NCBI GenBank assembly: GCA_030602245.1
Contig: JAUWAC010000002.1
Location: 1 to 64,000, forward strand
Direction of reading: 5' to 3'
DNA: 64,000 bases
Source of the DNA: Marinobacterium sp.
Lineage (GTDB): Bacteria; Pseudomonadota; Gammaproteobacteria; Pseudomonadales; Balneatricaceae
Positions within the stretch are counted from its first letter, which is position 1; each line of letters opens with the position of its first letter. A program made the translations under genes and the position numbers. The notes beneath the pieces were generated by a model. The model made no database searches and was not told the DNA's origin. It saw only the letters and a list, made by a program, of their open reading frames with translations. Of the stretch, positions 33,540-43,255 are shown in pieces.

Positions 33540-34514
33540 ATGCTCAACAACGTCTTGAACAACGCACGTGTGTTCGAAGGTGTCCATCCCCTTCAGGTCT
33601 CCGAGTACGTCAATCAGCACGTCGGGCGTCATCGCATTCGCCTCAATGGCGGCGGTCAAACCCGACAGGCGTCTTCCAGTGCCCGTCTGAGTTATACCAA
33701 TTTCGCTGATCTGGGCCTGGCGCGCATCAGTTATGGTGATGCGGTGACGGTGTCATGCCCTGATCTGGCGGAGGTCTATCATTTTCAGGTGGTCACGCGT
33801 GGCGAGTGCTGCTGGCATTATGCTGATGATCAACGCCTGCGGCTGCGCCCGGGACAGGCGTTGATGATGAACCCCGGAGAACAGATCGATCTGTCCTATT
33901 CGCAGGACTGCGAAAAGGTGATTATCAAGGTGCCGGAGCGGATTCTGACCGAGCAGTGCATGGAACAGGTCAGCGCCTTGCCCCGAAATGGCATCCGCTT
34001 TGAGCGACGCGTGATCGATCTGGACAGCTCGGCCTGCCTGCTGCGCTTTCTGGATGCGATGCTGACCGAGGCGAGCGAAAGCGAACTGGAGCTGGACAGC
34101 CTGCAGATCCCCTATCGTGAGATCCTCCTCAATAAGCTGTTACAGCATTTTCACAGCAATTTCCGCGACAGCCCCAGTGGCAGTATCTCTGATCGGGGTT
34201 TCGCCGAGCTGATCGCCTTTATCGACGCCAACCTCAAGAGCGAGCTGGATGTGGAAGAGCTGGCGCAGATGAGCAATGTCAGTGTACGAACCGTCTATAA
34301 CCTGTTCGCCAAGCATTTCGGGCTGACCCCTCGCCTGTACATCAAAAACGCCAGGCTGCGCAGCCTACGTCATGAGCTGGTCAGCAATTCGCGGCTGCGT
34401 AATGTCACCGAGGCTGCGCTCGATTATGGCTTTACTCACCTGGGGCGTTTTTCATCCGACTACCGCAACCTGTTTGGTGAATTGCCGTCAGAGACTTTCC
34501 GGCGCCACCGCTGA
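33540..34514 (+). CDS. AraC-family activator (AraC-binding-like, XylS/BenR style)
   Basis: A 324-residue regulator. Residues 1-200 form an AraC-binding-like sensor domain (YHFQVVTRGECCWHY, ALMMNPGEQIDLSYS). The C-terminal 100 residues carry the double HTH (DVEELAQMSNVSVRTVYNLFAKHFGLTPRLYIKNARL, then VTEAALDYGFTHLGRFSSDYRNLFG). This family includes activators of benzoate, toluate and anthranilate dioxygenase operons. Its position before the aromatic locus makes benABCD or the catechol dioxygenase gene its likely target. Confidence 0.88.
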   Translation: MLNNVLNNARVFEGVHPLQVSEYVNQHVGRHRIRLNGGGQTRQASSSARLSYTNFADLGLARISYGDAVTVSCPDLAEVYHFQVVTRGECCWHYADDQRLRLRPGQALMMNPGEQIDLSYSQDCEKVIIKVPERILTEQCMEQVSALPRNGIRFERRVIDLDSSACLLRFLDAMLTEASESELELDSLQIPYREILLNKLLQHFHSNFRDSPSGSISDRGFAELIAFIDANLKSELDVEELAQMSNVSVRTVYNLFAKHFGLTPRLYIKNARLRSLRHELVSNSRLRNVTEAALDYGFTHLGRFSSDYRNLFGELPSETFRRHR

Positions 34515-34526
34515 ATAACGCCGTGT

Positions 34527-35345
34527 TTAACCCCGTCGCCGCCCACAGATGATATCTGTGGTGCGGCCTGTACACTCCATCAAGGCTGTGTGGTGGCGGC
34601 TGCCCAGCTCGACATCGATGTCGCCGGCAATGCCCATCAGGCTGATGACGGATGAGATATTGCCGTTGATGTCGAAGACGGCGCTGCCCATGACATTGAT
34701 GTCGGGCAGGTAGTCACCGAAGAAACAGCAGTAGTTCTGCTCTTTTACCTGCGCCAGATGATCGTAGAAGGCGTCTTTCTGCATCGGCTCGCCGCGGTGA
34801 CGCGGCAGTGCGGGTGGGTGACGGTAGAAGTTTTCGATGAGCTCCTGCCGGCGCCGATCCGGCAGATTGGCCAGAAACAGGCGTCCCGATACCGAGAAAA
34901 ACGGCGACAGTTCGATGCCGAGCCGGACATTGACCGCCACCGGGATGCTGGCATCCAGCCATTTGATTACCAGCGGCGCGTTACCGTTCCAGATCGTCAC
35001 CGAGCAGGTGACATCCTGCTCAGCATTGAGCTGGTCAAGCGCAGCAAATGTCTGCTGAATCGGGCCGATGCGTTTGAGCGCCGAAACACCCAGCGTCAGG
35101 CAGGTCTGTCCCAGGCGGTAGCTGTTTTGCATATCCTGCACGATGTAGCCGGTACGCATCAGACTGACCAGATACTTGTAGATTCGGCTGGGCGACATCT
35201 CCAGCGCATCGGAGAGCTGCTTGAGGCTGACCGGGTGGCTGGACTCTGCGATTCGGTCGAGGACTTTCAGCCCCAGCTCCAGCGAGCCGATACCCTGGCG
35301 GACGCCGTTGCTGCTTTTCTCGGCATCAGACATGTGTGAACTCAT
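34527..35345 (-). CDS. IclR-family transcriptional regulator
   Basis: A 272-residue regulator with the IclR winged helix (SLELGLKVLDRIAESSHPVSLKQLSDALEMSPSRIYKYLVSL) and a GAF-like ligand domain (FSVSGRLFLANLP, YLPDINVMGSAVFD, SSVISLMG). IclR proteins often control aromatic catabolism. It is transcribed in the same direction as the importer operon, just upstream of nothing else, and stands 12 nt from the convergent AraC gene stop. Importer regulation is plausible. Confidence 0.88.
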   Translation of the reverse strand: MSSHMSDAEKSSNGVRQGIGSLELGLKVLDRIAESSHPVSLKQLSDALEMSPSRIYKYLVSLMRTGYIVQDMQNSYRLGQTCLTLGVSALKRIGPIQQTFAALDQLNAEQDVTCSVTIWNGNAPLVIKWLDASIPVAVNVRLGIELSPFFSVSGRLFLANLPDRRRQELIENFYRHPPALPRHRGEPMQKDAFYDHLAQVKEQNYCCFFGDYLPDINVMGSAVFDINGNISSVISLMGIAGDIDVELGSRHHTALMECTGRTTDIICGRRRG

Positions 35346-35418
35346 AGTCGTCTATTCGGCTTCAGTGCGGAATCTGGCGCCATTCTAGTGGATGGGGTCG
35401 ACTAACTGAATGTTTTTA

Positions 35419-35448
35419 ATGACCTTCGCCGCGAGCGACGAAGGTCAT
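35419..35448 (-). terminator. Strong hairpin after the importer operon
   Basis: ATGACCTTCG and CGAAGGTCAT form a 10-bp perfect stem with a 10-nt loop, 9 nt downstream of the livF stop. On the minus strand it is followed by TAAAAAC, not a T-run, so it may be a 3'-protecting or bidirectional terminator-like element. Confidence 0.5.
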
Positions 35449-35456
35449 CCGGAGAA

Positions 35457-36167
35457 TCAGACGCCGAGGTAGGATTCCACTTCGTCGAGGCGCTGGCCGA
35501 GTCCCGCCGAGCTGTCGCTGAACACGACCTCCCCTTTGACCAGCACGATATGTCGGTCGCAGAGATCTTTCAGCACCTTGATGTTCTTATCCACAATGAG
35601 CGTGGAGATGCCGCTTTCCTTGATCGTGCGGATAACCTCCCAGATCTCCTTGCGAATCAGGGGCGCCAGGCCCTCCGTGGCTTCGTCCAGAATCAGCAGG
35701 TCAGGGTTGGTTACCAGTGCGCGGCCGATTGCCAGCATCTGCTGCTCTCCACCGGATAATTGGGTGCCCAGATTGGTCAGGCGTTCCTGCAGCCGGGGAA
35801 AGGTGGCGATGACCCGATCGTAGTCCCAGTTGGTCTCACCTCTTGTGTTGGGGCGAGCCGCCATCTGCAGGTGCTCCTTTACCGTCAGGTTATGGAACAT
35901 GCCGCGGCCTTCCGGCACGTAGGCGATATCCCTGCGCATCCGCTGCCAGGTTGGCAGAGCGGTGATCTCTTCGCCCTTGAATGACACGGTTCCGCTGCGC
36001 GGTGGCACCAGCCCGAGAATCGATTTGAGCGTGGTGGTCTTGCCCATCCCGTTGCGGCCCATCAGACTGACGGCCTGACCCGGTTCGATGTCGAAACTAA
36101 CGCCATGCAGCACATGGCTCTCGCCATAAAGCGTGTGCAGGCTTTTGACTTCCAGCAGCTTGTTCAT
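35457..36167 (-). CDS. livF: Branched-chain-type ABC importer ATPase (LivF family)
   Basis: A 236-residue ATPase: Walker A GRNGMGKT, signature LSGGEQQ, Walker B LLILDEATEGLAP, switch segment TLIVDKN. The YVPEGRGMF segment is typical of LivF. Start at the ATG 36167, 4 nt after livG, rather than the upstream in-frame ATG inside livG. Last gene of the livJHMGF-type operon beside aromatic degradation genes, so an aromatic acid is the likely cargo. Confidence 0.92.
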   Translation of the reverse strand: MNKLLEVKSLHTLYGESHVLHGVSFDIEPGQAVSLMGRNGMGKTTTLKSILGLVPPRSGTVSFKGEEITALPTWQRMRRDIAYVPEGRGMFHNLTVKEHLQMAARPNTRGETNWDYDRVIATFPRLQERLTNLGTQLSGGEQQMLAIGRALVTNPDLLILDEATEGLAPLIRKEIWEVIRTIKESGISTLIVDKNIKVLKDLCDRHIVLVKGEVVFSDSSAGLGQRLDEVESYLGV

Positions 36168-36171
36168 CGCC

Positions 36172-36933
36172 TCAATACACCTCATCACCCTGGCCCAGAT
36201 AGGCCTCACGTACCCGAGGATCTTCGCGCACCTGTTCGACCGAGCCGGTGGTCAGGTGCTGACCATCGACCATCACTGTCAATTGATCGGAAAGCTCGAA
36301 GATCGCATCCATATCGTGCTCAACCAGTACGATGCAGTATTCCTGTTTCAACCGCTTGAGCAGATCGATGATCAGCAACGACTCCTCGTGCCCCATTCCG
36401 GCCATCGGTTCGTCGAGCAGAAGTACACAGGGCGAGGTGGCCAGCACCATCGCGATCTCGAGCTGGCGCTGCTCACCGTAACTGATGTGTGCCGCAACCT
36501 GGTCGCGCCGTTTGGCCAGGCCCACCTTTTCCAGCGCATTGGTCGCCAGCTCCTCCAGCACCGTCTGATGGTGGCGCGATCGCAGGAAGTTGAAGCTGCC
36601 GCCCATCCGGCGCTGGGCTGCGATACAGCAGTTCTCCAGGCAGGTGGCACTGGGGTAGATGTTGGTTTTCTGAAAGCTGCGGCCGATGCCCCTGCGGGCG
36701 AACGCCCACGGCTTGATCGCATCGATCGGCTCGCCCTCATGGATGATCTTCCCGCTGGTGGGTTTGTAGTGTCCGCACAGCAGGTTGAGCAGGGTGCTCT
36801 TGCCGGCGCCGTTGGGGCCGACGACACCGTGCAGCTGACGGTCATGAAACGTCAGGGAAATATCATCCAGCGCACGCAGGCCGCCCCAGTATTTGCACAG
36901 GCCCTCGGTCTTCAAAATGACATGAGTGTTCAT
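36172..36933 (-). CDS. livG: Branched-chain-type ABC importer ATPase (LivG family)
   Basis: A 253-residue ATPase: Walker A GPNGAGKS, the LivG-typical RRGIGRSFQKTNIYP, signature ISYGEQRQLEIA, Walker B VLLLDEPMAGMG, and LVEHDMD. The LivG family usually has LSxGEQ; here the first residues are ISYGEQ, which is seen in urea/aromatic-type members. Overlaps the livM stop by 4 nt (ATGA). Confidence 0.92.
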   Translation of the reverse strand: MNTHVILKTEGLCKYWGGLRALDDISLTFHDRQLHGVVGPNGAGKSTLLNLLCGHYKPTSGKIIHEGEPIDAIKPWAFARRGIGRSFQKTNIYPSATCLENCCIAAQRRMGGSFNFLRSRHHQTVLEELATNALEKVGLAKRRDQVAAHISYGEQRQLEIAMVLATSPCVLLLDEPMAGMGHEESLLIIDLLKRLKQEYCIVLVEHDMDAIFELSDQLTVMVDGQHLTTGSVEQVREDPRVREAYLGQGDEVY

Positions 36934-37892
36934 GAGCGTTTCTCCAGCAGCTTCTCCAGATAACCGGCGATACCGTTCTTGAACAGGATGACCATCAGGA
37001 TGATCAGTGCCCCCATGAACAGCAGCCAGTGTTCGGTCATGTGTTCGAGCACATAGTGCAGCCCTTCATACACCACGGTGCCAAGAATGGCGCCGTACAG
37101 CGTGCCGAGTCCGCCCAGAATCGACATGACCAGCGCCGAGCCGGAGGTCTGCCACGACAGCATCGAGGGATTGACGAAGCCGTATTGCATCGTGAACAGA
37201 TAGCCGGCATAAGCACCAAGAGCGGATGCCATGACGTAGGCCATGAGCCGGAAAACGAATACGTTGTAGCCCAGTGCGGTGGTACGTCCCGGGTTTTCAT
37301 GGATCGCATCGATGACCCTGCCGAAGCGGGAGCGCGTCACGAGGCGGAAGAAGAACAGCGTATTGAACAGTGACAGCAGGCACAGATAGTAGAAATGGAT
37401 CGGGTTATCCAGATCGAACATGCTGATGCCAAACAGGCTGGTATCCGGTTTGACGTAGATGAACACGCCGTCGTTACCGCCGAACTCGATCGAGTCGGAG
37501 AAAAAATAGAACGTCATCTGGGCGAAGGCGAGGGTGATCATGATCATGTAGATACCGCTGGTTCGCAGCACCAGAAATCCGATCACCAGTGCGATCAATG
37601 CCGAGATAGCACAGATGTAGAAGGTATAGATCCAGAAATTCACCGCGTCGTACTCGGGCGCAATCATCACGAAGATATAACCGCCCAGACCGTAGAACAT
37701 CGCGTGCCCCAACGTGATCAGACCGCAACGGCCGACCAGATAGTCCAGCGACATCACGAAGATGGCGAAGATCATGATCGTCGTCAGCTTACTGACGTAG
37801 AAAGTGTTTTGTTCCAGAAAGAGCGGCATCATCAGTGCCAGGGGGAAGAACACCCAGATAAAGATCCGCTCGGTACGCTTTTGAAACAGCAT
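36930..37892 (-). CDS. livM: Branched-chain-type ABC importer permease (LivM family)
   Basis: A 320-residue permease with about nine hydrophobic segments and the LivM motif region (SLDYLVGRCGLITLGHAMFYGLGGY, GRVIDAIHENPGRTTALGYNVF). It works with LivH as the membrane pore. 13 nt after livH; ATGA overlap with livG. Confidence 0.92.
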   Translation of the reverse strand: MLFQKRTERIFIWVFFPLALMMPLFLEQNTFYVSKLTTIMIFAIFVMSLDYLVGRCGLITLGHAMFYGLGGYIFVMIAPEYDAVNFWIYTFYICAISALIALVIGFLVLRTSGIYMIMITLAFAQMTFYFFSDSIEFGGNDGVFIYVKPDTSLFGISMFDLDNPIHFYYLCLLSLFNTLFFFRLVTRSRFGRVIDAIHENPGRTTALGYNVFVFRLMAYVMASALGAYAGYLFTMQYGFVNPSMLSWQTSGSALVMSILGGLGTLYGAILGTVVYEGLHYVLEHMTEHWLLFMGALIILMVILFKNGIAGYLEKLLEKRS

Positions 37893-37905
37893 GAGATAGG
37901 CTCCT

Positions 37906-38769
37906 TCAGGATGAGAAAAGACCCTGAGGTTTCAGCAGCAGGATGAAGGCCATGAGGATGTAGATCATCATGCTCGACAACTGAGGTACGAGGACTGAGG
38001 CGAAGGTATCCACCAGGCCGACCAGCAGCGCGCCGACAAAGGCTCCCTTGATCGATCCCATGCCCCCGATCACCACGACCACAAAGCAGGCAATCAGAAC
38101 GTGCTCCCCCATGCCCGGCACGATTGAGCTCATCGGGGCTGCCGCGACGCCGGCGACGGCCGCCAGCATGACGCCGATCGCAAACACCACCGTGTAGAGA
38201 CGGCTGATGTCGATGCCCAGACACTCCACCATCTCACGGTTGGATTCCCCGGCGCGAATCAGCATCCCCAGTCGCGTGCGATTGATCATGTAATACATGA
38301 GCACAGCGATGGCCACGCACAGAAAGGCGACAAAGATACGGTAGACCGGATATTCCACCACCTCGGTCAGCGGCACCGCGCCCGAGAGCGCGTCGGGTAC
38401 CTGCACACCCAGAGGGTCATCCCCCCAGAGGATGCTTTGCAGCGCGTTGAAAACGAAGATCATGCCAATGGTCAGCAGCACCTGATCCAGGTGGTTGCGT
38501 TTGTACAACCGCTGAATCAGCGTTTTTTCCACCACGATCCCGATTCCCAGCGCAATCGCCGCCGAGATGATCGCGCTGAGCGTAAAACTGCCGGTATTTT
38601 CGACGAAGTACCAGGCCAGATAAGCACCGATCATGTACATGGAACCGTGGGCCAGATTGAGAATGCCCATGACGCCAAAGACCAATGTCAGGCCGGATGC
38701 GATCAGGAACAGCAGCAGCCCGTATTGCAGGCCGTTAATCAGCTGCACAAAGAATAACGAGGTAGTCAT
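37906..38769 (-). CDS. livH: Branched-chain-type ABC importer permease (LivH family)
   Basis: A 287-residue permease with the LivH start (QLINGLQYGLLLFLIASGLTLVFGVMGILNLAHGSMYMIGAY) and the EAA-like segment GMLIRAGESNREMVECLGI. It follows the binding-protein gene after an 83-nt gap that contains a perfect stem-loop. Confidence 0.93.
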   Translation of the reverse strand: MTTSLFFVQLINGLQYGLLLFLIASGLTLVFGVMGILNLAHGSMYMIGAYLAWYFVENTGSFTLSAIISAAIALGIGIVVEKTLIQRLYKRNHLDQVLLTIGMIFVFNALQSILWGDDPLGVQVPDALSGAVPLTEVVEYPVYRIFVAFLCVAIAVLMYYMINRTRLGMLIRAGESNREMVECLGIDISRLYTVVFAIGVMLAAVAGVAAAPMSSIVPGMGEHVLIACFVVVVIGGMGSIKGAFVGALLVGLVDTFASVLVPQLSSMMIYILMAFILLLKPQGLFSS

Positions 38770-38807
38770 TGTTCAACCCGTGAATCATATTTCGATGGTC
38801 AGGGAAG

Positions 38808-38837
38808 GGCAGCGAACCGGCACCGCCGTTCGCTGCC
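38808..38837 (-). other. Stem-loop between binding-protein and permease genes
   Basis: GGCAGCGAAC (38808-38817) and GTTCGCTGCC (38828-38837) form a perfect 10-bp stem with a 10-nt loop, 15 nt after the binding-protein stop. No T-run follows on the transcribed strand. Such intercistronic stems commonly protect the upstream message, giving more binding protein than permease. Confidence 0.7.
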
Positions 38838-38852
38838 GGACCAGGCGCTGGG

Positions 38853-40028
38853 TCAGAGCTTGCAGCCGCGGGCCGGATCTTCCAGCGCGGCCACAGGCAC
38901 GTCGATTACCTTGTTCTCACCATCGATGACCTCGCGCAGATAGATGTTCTGAATCGGGTTATGCGCCTTGGAAAAGGTGATTTCGCCGCGCGGGCTGAAC
39001 AGCTTGGCCTCTTCCATCGCCTTGATCAGTGCATCCTGATCCTCGATGTCGCCACCGAGCCGGTTGACGGCAGATGCGATCAGCAGGCCGGCGTCATAGC
39101 CCTGTACCGCGTAGATATCGGCCGGCTTGGCGAACATCTGCTGATAGTTCTGACGGAAACGGGCGTTGACTTCATTATCCAGCGCATCGGCGTAATGAAG
39201 CGTGGTGCGTATGCCTTCTGCGGACGGGCCTTGCGCCTCCAGTGTGCCTTCGGTCAGGAAGCCGCTGCCCAGCAGCGGAATCTTGCCCTTGAGGCCAAGC
39301 GCGTCGTAGTCCTTGACGAACTTGACCGCGCCACCGCCGGCGAAGAAGACAAAGACCGCATCCGGATTGATCGAGCCGATTTCCGAGAGATAGGACTGGA
39401 ATTCGGTTTTCGGGAACGGCACCAGAATCTTCTTGACGATTTCCCCGCCGCCCGCGGTAAAGGACTCCTCGAACGCATCCAGACTCTCGCGACCCATGCC
39501 GTAGTTCCAGCTCATGGTAACGACGCGCTTGTACCCGTTATCCAGTGCGACCTTGCCCATTGGATAGGAGGGTTGCCAGGAGGAGAAGGAGGTGCGGAAT
39601 ATGTTGGGGGCACACAGCGGGCCTGTGGCGGCCGCTGCACCGGCGTTGGGGATGATCATCACGGTGTCCTTGTTCCTCAGCACCTTGATCATGCCCATGG
39701 CCACACCCGAGTGCACCGGTCCGATAATGAAGTCGGCATTGTGCTGGTCAAGCAGGGACGATGCGATCTCGGGCGCGCGCTCGGGACGGGCCTCGGTATC
39801 CATCTCAATGAACTCGATCTTGCGGCCGTGCAGTTCGGCTGCCTTCTCTTGCAGCGCCATTTTCAGGCCGTTGCGACCGGCATCGCCCAGCGCCGCATAA
39901 ATACCGCTGAACGGCAGCATGATACCGACCTTGATCGGCTCGTCGGACGCGGCAACCGCCTGAGCGGAGAGGGTGCCGGTCAGCGCGCCGGCGAGAAGAA
40001 GATGGCTGAGCTTCCTGTTGTTTTCCAT
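38853..40028 (-). CDS. ABC importer substrate-binding protein (aromatic/branched-chain type)
   Basis: A 391-residue periplasmic protein. The signal peptide (residues 1-27) ends in AVAASDEP. The mature part is a type I periplasmic-binding fold (IKVGIMLPFSGIYAALGDAGRNG, FIIGPVHSGVAMGM, WNYGMGRESLDAFEE, VFVFFAGGGAVKFVKDYDALGL). The Peripla_BP_6 type binds amino acids, urea or aromatic acids. Because the operon is flanked by benzoate and catechol genes, an aromatic acid is likely. Divergent from the catechol dioxygenase gene. Confidence 0.9.
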   Translation of the reverse strand: MENNRKLSHLLLAGALTGTLSAQAVAASDEPIKVGIMLPFSGIYAALGDAGRNGLKMALQEKAAELHGRKIEFIEMDTEARPERAPEIASSLLDQHNADFIIGPVHSGVAMGMIKVLRNKDTVMIIPNAGAAAATGPLCAPNIFRTSFSSWQPSYPMGKVALDNGYKRVVTMSWNYGMGRESLDAFEESFTAGGGEIVKKILVPFPKTEFQSYLSEIGSINPDAVFVFFAGGGAVKFVKDYDALGLKGKIPLLGSGFLTEGTLEAQGPSAEGIRTTLHYADALDNEVNARFRQNYQQMFAKPADIYAVQGYDAGLLIASAVNRLGGDIEDQDALIKAMEEAKLFSPRGEITFSKAHNPIQNIYLREVIDGENKVIDVPVAALEDPARGCKL

Positions 40029-40287
40029 GTGAAACCTCTGCTTGGTGTATTTGTTTTTATGTCCGTTGCATTAGAAAGAAGCCGCTGTCGAACCAATAGC
40101 CGCCCAGTGCAGACCAGTGTCCAGAATCTGCAATCGTGGCCGGATAATGCGTCGTTTGCACAAACTGGATAGGGCTTGCAGCGAGCGGATTTCCCGACCG
40201 GCCAAGCCTGCCGAATATCGTCGTCGTACCCCTTTGCCCGGCCTTTCAAGGCGTCTGTTGGGCAGACAAACAACGAGAGGTGTGACG
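40029..40287. other. Divergent promoter region between importer and catechol dioxygenase
   Basis: About 260 nt with no gene. It must carry two promoters, one for each direction. The first 50 nt are AT-rich. I see no perfect inverted repeat to assign to the AraC or IclR protein. Confidence 0.4.
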
Positions 40288-41211
40288 ATGAAAAAAGGTG
40301 TAATGCGACCGGGACATGTCCAGATTCGCGTGCTGGATCTGGATGAAGCGTTGGCTCATTACCGTGATCTGCTCGGGCTCATCGAGATGGGGCGCGACCG
40401 GCAGGGGCGGGCCTATCTGAAAGGCTGGACCGAGGTCGACAAATTCTCCGTGGTGCTGCGTGAAGCCGACACCGCCGGAATGGATTTCATGGGCTTCAAA
40501 TGTGTCAGCGAGGCAGTGCTGGACAGCCTGCGTGAGGAGTTGATCGCATTTGGTTGCGGTGTGACCGATATCCCCGTCAATGAGCTGGAAGGCTGTGGCC
40601 GTCGTGTCCGGTTCCGCGCGCCCAGCGGGCATGATTTCGAGCTGTATGCCACCAAGGAACAGACCGGTAAGTGGGGGGTGGGTGCGCACAACCCGGAAGC
40701 CTGGCCACGTGATCTCAAGGGCATGAAGGCGACCCGGTTCGACCATTGCCTGCTGTACGGTACCAACCTGGATCAAACCTGGGATCTGTTCCGCGACGTG
40801 CTCGGGTTTGATCTGGCCGAGCAGGTGGTGACACCGGACGGCAAGCGGGTGGGGCAGTTCCTGACCGCGTCGATGAAAGCGCACGACATCGCGTTTATCG
40901 ATCACCCCGAGCCCGGCAAATTCCACCATGCCTCCTTTTTCCTGGAGACCTGGGAGGATGTGTTGCGCGCCGCCGACCTGATATCGATGACCGATACCTC
41001 CATCGATATAGGCCCGACCCGGCACGGGCTTACCCACGGCAAGACGATCTACTTCTTCGACCCATCAGGCAATCGTAACGAAGTGTTCTGCGGCGGTGAT
41101 TATCACTACCCCGACCATCCGCCGGTGACCTGGGATGCCGATCAGCTCGGTAAGGCCATTTTCTATCACGACCGTGTTCTCAATGAGCGTTTCCTGACCG
41201 TGTTGACCTGA
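40288..41211 (+). CDS. xylE: Catechol 2,3-dioxygenase (XylE/NahH type)
   Basis: A 307-residue extradiol dioxygenase, the exact length of XylE from Pseudomonas putida and very similar to it. The iron ligands His153 (FDHCLLYG), His214 (FHHASFF) and Glu265 (NRNEVFCGG) are in place, as is the [16 protein letters not shown] segment. It opens catechol to 2-hydroxymuconic semialdehyde in the meta pathway. GAGAGG precedes the ATG. The next pathway genes (dehydrogenase, hydrolase, tautomerase) are not in the window. Confidence 0.95.
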   Translation: MKKGVMRPGHVQIRVLDLDEALAHYRDLLGLIEMGRDRQGRAYLKGWTEVDKFSVVLREADTAGMDFMGFKCVSEAVLDSLREELIAFGCGVTDIPVNELEGCGRRVRFRAPSGHDFELYATKEQTGKWGVGAHNPEAWPRDLKGMKATRFDHCLLYGTNLDQTWDLFRDVLGFDLAEQVVTPDGKRVGQFLTASMKAHDIAFIDHPEPGKFHHASFFLETWEDVLRAADLISMTDTSIDIGPTRHGLTHGKTIYFFDPSGNRNEVFCGGDYHYPDHPPVTWDADQLGKAIFYHDRVLNERFLTVLT

Positions 41212-41331
41212 TATTCACGGCTGTTTCGGGCGTTCGCGCAGGTCTGCAAAAAGAGGATAAAGGCGCGCGAGTTCTGGATAGTGAGTCCCGGGCGGCCCTT
41301 TTACTCTGAACAAAAATAAGGAGGGTAACGC

Positions 41332-42675
41332 ATGAACAACGCACTCATCGACAAGCTGAACAGCATGGTGGAAGAGGATAAAGAGAAAGGTATTTATCGC
41401 TGCCGCCGAGAGATGTTCACCGACGAAGAACTGTTTGAACTCGAGATGAAGCACATCTTCGAGGGCAACTGGATCTATCTGGCTCATGAAAGCCAGATCC
41501 CCAACACCAACGACTATTTCACCGGTTACATCGGCCGGCAGCCGATCTTCATTACGCGTAACAAGGCCGGTGAACTGAACTGCTACATCAATGCCTGCAG
41601 CCACCGCGGCGCTGTGCTGTGCCGCAAGAAAAAAGGCAACAAGGCGGTGCACACCTGCCCATTCCACGGCTGGAGCTTCAACAACGACGGCAAGCTGGTC
41701 AAGGTCAAGGATCCTGAGGGTGCCGGCTATCCGGAGTCGTTCAACTGCAACGGCTCGCATGATCTGAAGAAGGTTGCACGCTTTGAGTCCTATCGCGGTT
41801 TTCTGTTCGGCAGCCTGAACGAAGATGTCAAACCGCTGAAAGAACACCTCGGTGAAGCCGCCAAGATCATCGACATGATTGTCGATCAGTCACCCGAAGG
41901 TCTCGAAGTGCTGCGCGGTTCCTCTACCTATACCTACGACGGCAACTGGAAGGTGCAGGCGGAAAACGGTGCTGACGGTTATCACGTGTCTGCCACGCAC
42001 TGGAACTACGTTGCAACGACCGGGCGCCGCAAGGCCGGCATGTCAGTCGATGACGTGAAGGCGATGGATGCATCGACCTGGAACAAGCAGAAAGGCGGTT
42101 TCTATGCCTTCGAACATGGCCACATTCTGCTCTGGATGCGCTGGCCCAATCCGCAGGATCGCCCGCTGTATGAGCGCCGTGATGAGCTGGTTGCCAAGTA
42201 TGGTGAAGCCCGCGCCGACTGGATGATCGGCAATCTGCGCAACCTCTGCCTCTATCCGAACGTGTTCCTGATGGATCAGTTCAGCTCTCAGATCCGTCAC
42301 TTCCGCCCGATCGCCGTGGACAAGACCGAAGTCACCATCTACTGCATTGCCCCCAAGGGCGAAAGTGCTGAAGCGCGGGCACACCGTATCCGTCAGTACG
42401 AGGACTTCTTTAACGCGTCCGGTATGGCAACGCCGGACGATCTGGAAGAGTTCCGTGCCTGTCAGGAAGGTTTCAAGGCCGGAGCGCTGCCCTGGAACGA
42501 TATGTGCCGTGGCGCCGAGCACTGGATTCAGGGCCCGGATGAGGATGCGAAGGCGCTGGATATTGCGCCGGTACTCAGCGGCGCGAAGTCCGAGGACGAG
42601 GGACTGTACACCGTTCAACACCGTTACTGGGCCGAGGCACTGACGTCTGCCGTGGCCAAGGAACAGGACAAATAA
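41332..42675 (+). CDS. benA: Benzoate/toluate 1,2-dioxygenase alpha subunit
   Basis: A 447-residue Rieske oxygenase. Rieske ligands Cys89/His91 (CSHRG) and Cys109/His112 (CPFHGW), mononuclear iron ligands His218 and His223 (GYHVSATHW). Length and segments such as [25 protein letters not shown] match BenA/XylX. It makes the cis-diol of benzoate. AAGGAGGG precedes the start. The choice between benzoate and toluate or another benzoate analogue cannot be made by eye. Confidence 0.93.
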   Translation: MNNALIDKLNSMVEEDKEKGIYRCRREMFTDEELFELEMKHIFEGNWIYLAHESQIPNTNDYFTGYIGRQPIFITRNKAGELNCYINACSHRGAVLCRKKKGNKAVHTCPFHGWSFNNDGKLVKVKDPEGAGYPESFNCNGSHDLKKVARFESYRGFLFGSLNEDVKPLKEHLGEAAKIIDMIVDQSPEGLEVLRGSSTYTYDGNWKVQAENGADGYHVSATHWNYVATTGRRKAGMSVDDVKAMDASTWNKQKGGFYAFEHGHILLWMRWPNPQDRPLYERRDELVAKYGEARADWMIGNLRNLCLYPNVFLMDQFSSQIRHFRPIAVDKTEVTIYCIAPKGESAEARAHRIRQYEDFFNASGMATPDDLEEFRACQEGFKAGALPWNDMCRGAEHWIQGPDEDAKALDIAPVLSGAKSEDEGLYTVQHRYWAEALTSAVAKEQDK

Positions 42676-42686
42676 GAGGGGGCGAC

Positions 42687-43181
42687 ATGAGCATTACCTA
42701 CGAAGAAGTGCGTGACTTTATCTACTCGGAAAGCCGGGCGTTGGATGACAAGGACTGGGATGTCTGGCTGGAACACTACGACAAGGAAGCGGAGTTCTGG
42801 GTCCCGAGCTGGGATGACGATGGCGAACTGGTGACCGATCCGCACAGTGAAATTTCGCTGATGTACTACGCGCGCCGCGACGGCCTGGAAGACCGCGTGT
42901 TCCGCATCAAGACCGAGCGTTCGAGCGCCTCGAGCCTGCCGGAGCCGCGGACACAGCACATGGTGAGCAACATCGAGCTGATCAACAGCTCTGCCAACGA
43001 TGCCGAGGTGCGTTACAGCTGGCTCACCAACAGCTACCGCTACAAGACGACTGATACCTACTACGGTACCGCGTTCCTGACGCTGCTGCGCGACGGTGAC
43101 GGCGCGCTGAAGATCAAGCGCAAGAAGGTCGTGATCAAGAACGACTGTATCCACCACGTTGTGGATATCTATCACCTGTGA
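42687..43181 (+). CDS. benB: Benzoate/toluate 1,2-dioxygenase beta subunit
   Basis: A 164-residue small subunit with the cone fold typical of BenB/XylY (YEEVRDFIYSESRALDDKDWDVWLEHYDKEAEFWVPSW, NDCIHHVVDIYHL). It forms the alpha3beta3 hexamer with BenA and has a structural role. 11 nt after benA. Confidence 0.93.
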   Translation: MSITYEEVRDFIYSESRALDDKDWDVWLEHYDKEAEFWVPSWDDDGELVTDPHSEISLMYYARRDGLEDRVFRIKTERSSASSLPEPRTQHMVSNIELINSSANDAEVRYSWLTNSYRYKTTDTYYGTAFLTLLRDGDGALKIKRKKVVIKNDCIHHVVDIYHL

Positions 43182-43210
43182 TCACGTTGTTCCAATAATA
43201 ACGAGCGACC

Positions 43211-43233
43211 CGGGAGCTGCGTGCCTGCTCCCG
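43211..43233 (+). other. Intercistronic hairpin between benB and benC
   Basis: CGGGAGC (43211-43217) and GCTCCCG (43227-43233) form a 7-bp stem in the 74-nt gap between benB and benC. No T-run follows. It may stabilise the benAB message relative to benC. Confidence 0.45.
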
Positions 43234-43255
43234 AGGGACGCCGAGGTTGCAAAGC

